From Nonomuraea cavernae (GTDB lineage Bacteria > Actinomycetota > Actinomycetes > Streptosporangiales > Streptosporangiaceae), in NCBI RefSeq assembly GCF_014646355.1, contig NZ_BMNH01000014.1, forward strand, positions 124,001 to 188,000: 64,000 nt of DNA, in the 5' to 3' direction. Below the pieces are notes generated by a model. That model worked only from the letters and a program-made list of their open reading frames with translations, was not told the DNA's origin and searched no databases. This document shows, piece by piece, positions 63,929 through 64,000 of the stretch (position 1 is its first letter; each line of letters starts with the position of its first letter). The position numbers and the translations under genes were made by a program.

Positions 63929-64000
63929 CTAAGCGGTGCCGCGGGCGCCGCGATGCCAGGTGAGGACGCGTCGCTCCGCCAGAAGGAACAGGGAGTTGAA
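63929..64000 (-). CDS. ABC transporter permease C-terminus (5' part outside window)
   Basis: The last 23 residues and the stop of a gene entering from the right edge: NSLFLLAERRVLTWHRGARGTA. The segment FLLAERRVLTWH is the usual end of SsuC/NitT-type permeases. It is the partner of the ATPase at 61574 and precedes the amidohydrolase. Confidence 0.7.
   Translation of the reverse strand, partial: FNSLFLLAERRVLTWHRGARGTA

Overview
The window is high-GC actinobacterial chromosomal DNA. It uses many GTG and TTG starts, has tight stop/start overlaps and AGGAGG-type ribosome sites, and carries conservon (cvn) operons, DUF397/DUF5753 regulator clusters, GlnR-like boxes upstream of amtB, and a GlnD–GlnK–AmtB operon. 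The gene content fits a filamentous actinomycete, probably of the Streptosporangiaceae type (Nonomuraea-like). The genus is an inference; there is no rRNA gene here to settle it.

Layout. 1-4.7 kb: a polyamine (gamma-glutamylation) catabolic operon on the minus strand (GS-like ligase, aldehyde dehydrogenase, SDR, PuuD-like hydrolase), divergent from a FadR-type regulator. 4.8-5.9 kb: a polytopic membrane protein and the C-terminal part of an AbiEii-like protein. 6-10.3 kb: DUF4331 secreted protein, TPR protein and His-rich NicO transporter. 10.5-12.3 kb: ABC exporter with a duplicated palindrome over its promoter. 12.3-24.1 kb: a histidine-utilisation locus (hutU and an RpiR regulator, then M20 hydrolase, hutF, hutI), split by about 4.7 kb of accessory DNA (WhiJ/AbaA-like XRE-DUF397-ATPase set, small Cys protein, AAA ATPase, broken remnants) and an SDR. 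24.2-25.8 kb: group 2 sigma factor and CGNR protein. 25.9-30.1 kb: amtB-glnK-glnD with GlnR-like boxes and a 72-bp tandem repeat.

30.2-34.4, 43.6-47.3 and 56.9-61.5 kb: three conservons (CvnA sensor kinase-like protein, CvnB roadblock protein, CvnC DUF742, CvnD GTPase). The middle one has lost almost all of cvnB, leaving a 25-codon remnant. Between conservons 1 and 2 lie a TetR regulator, an iteron-like array (six repeats, 22-23 bp period) next to an AAA_14/DUF4143 ATPase, and a five-gene glycine betaine/choline uptake and oxidation operon. Between conservons 2 and 3 lie a SIS-domain protein with a sugar-kinase-like protein, a spermidine/putrescine-type ABC transporter, a TetR regulator, a glycosyltransferase and a second aldehyde dehydrogenase. 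The right end holds an SsuB-like ATPase, a dihydropyrimidinase-like amidohydrolase and the end of a permease.

The strongest theme is nitrogen and compatible-solute nutrition (polyamines, histidine, ammonium, betaine, a cyclic amide) beside a dense set of conservon signalling operons. A second theme is repeats placed at operon junctions, where stop/start regions have been tandemly copied (ALDH/SDR, end of the FadR gene, hutF/hutI, glnK/glnD).
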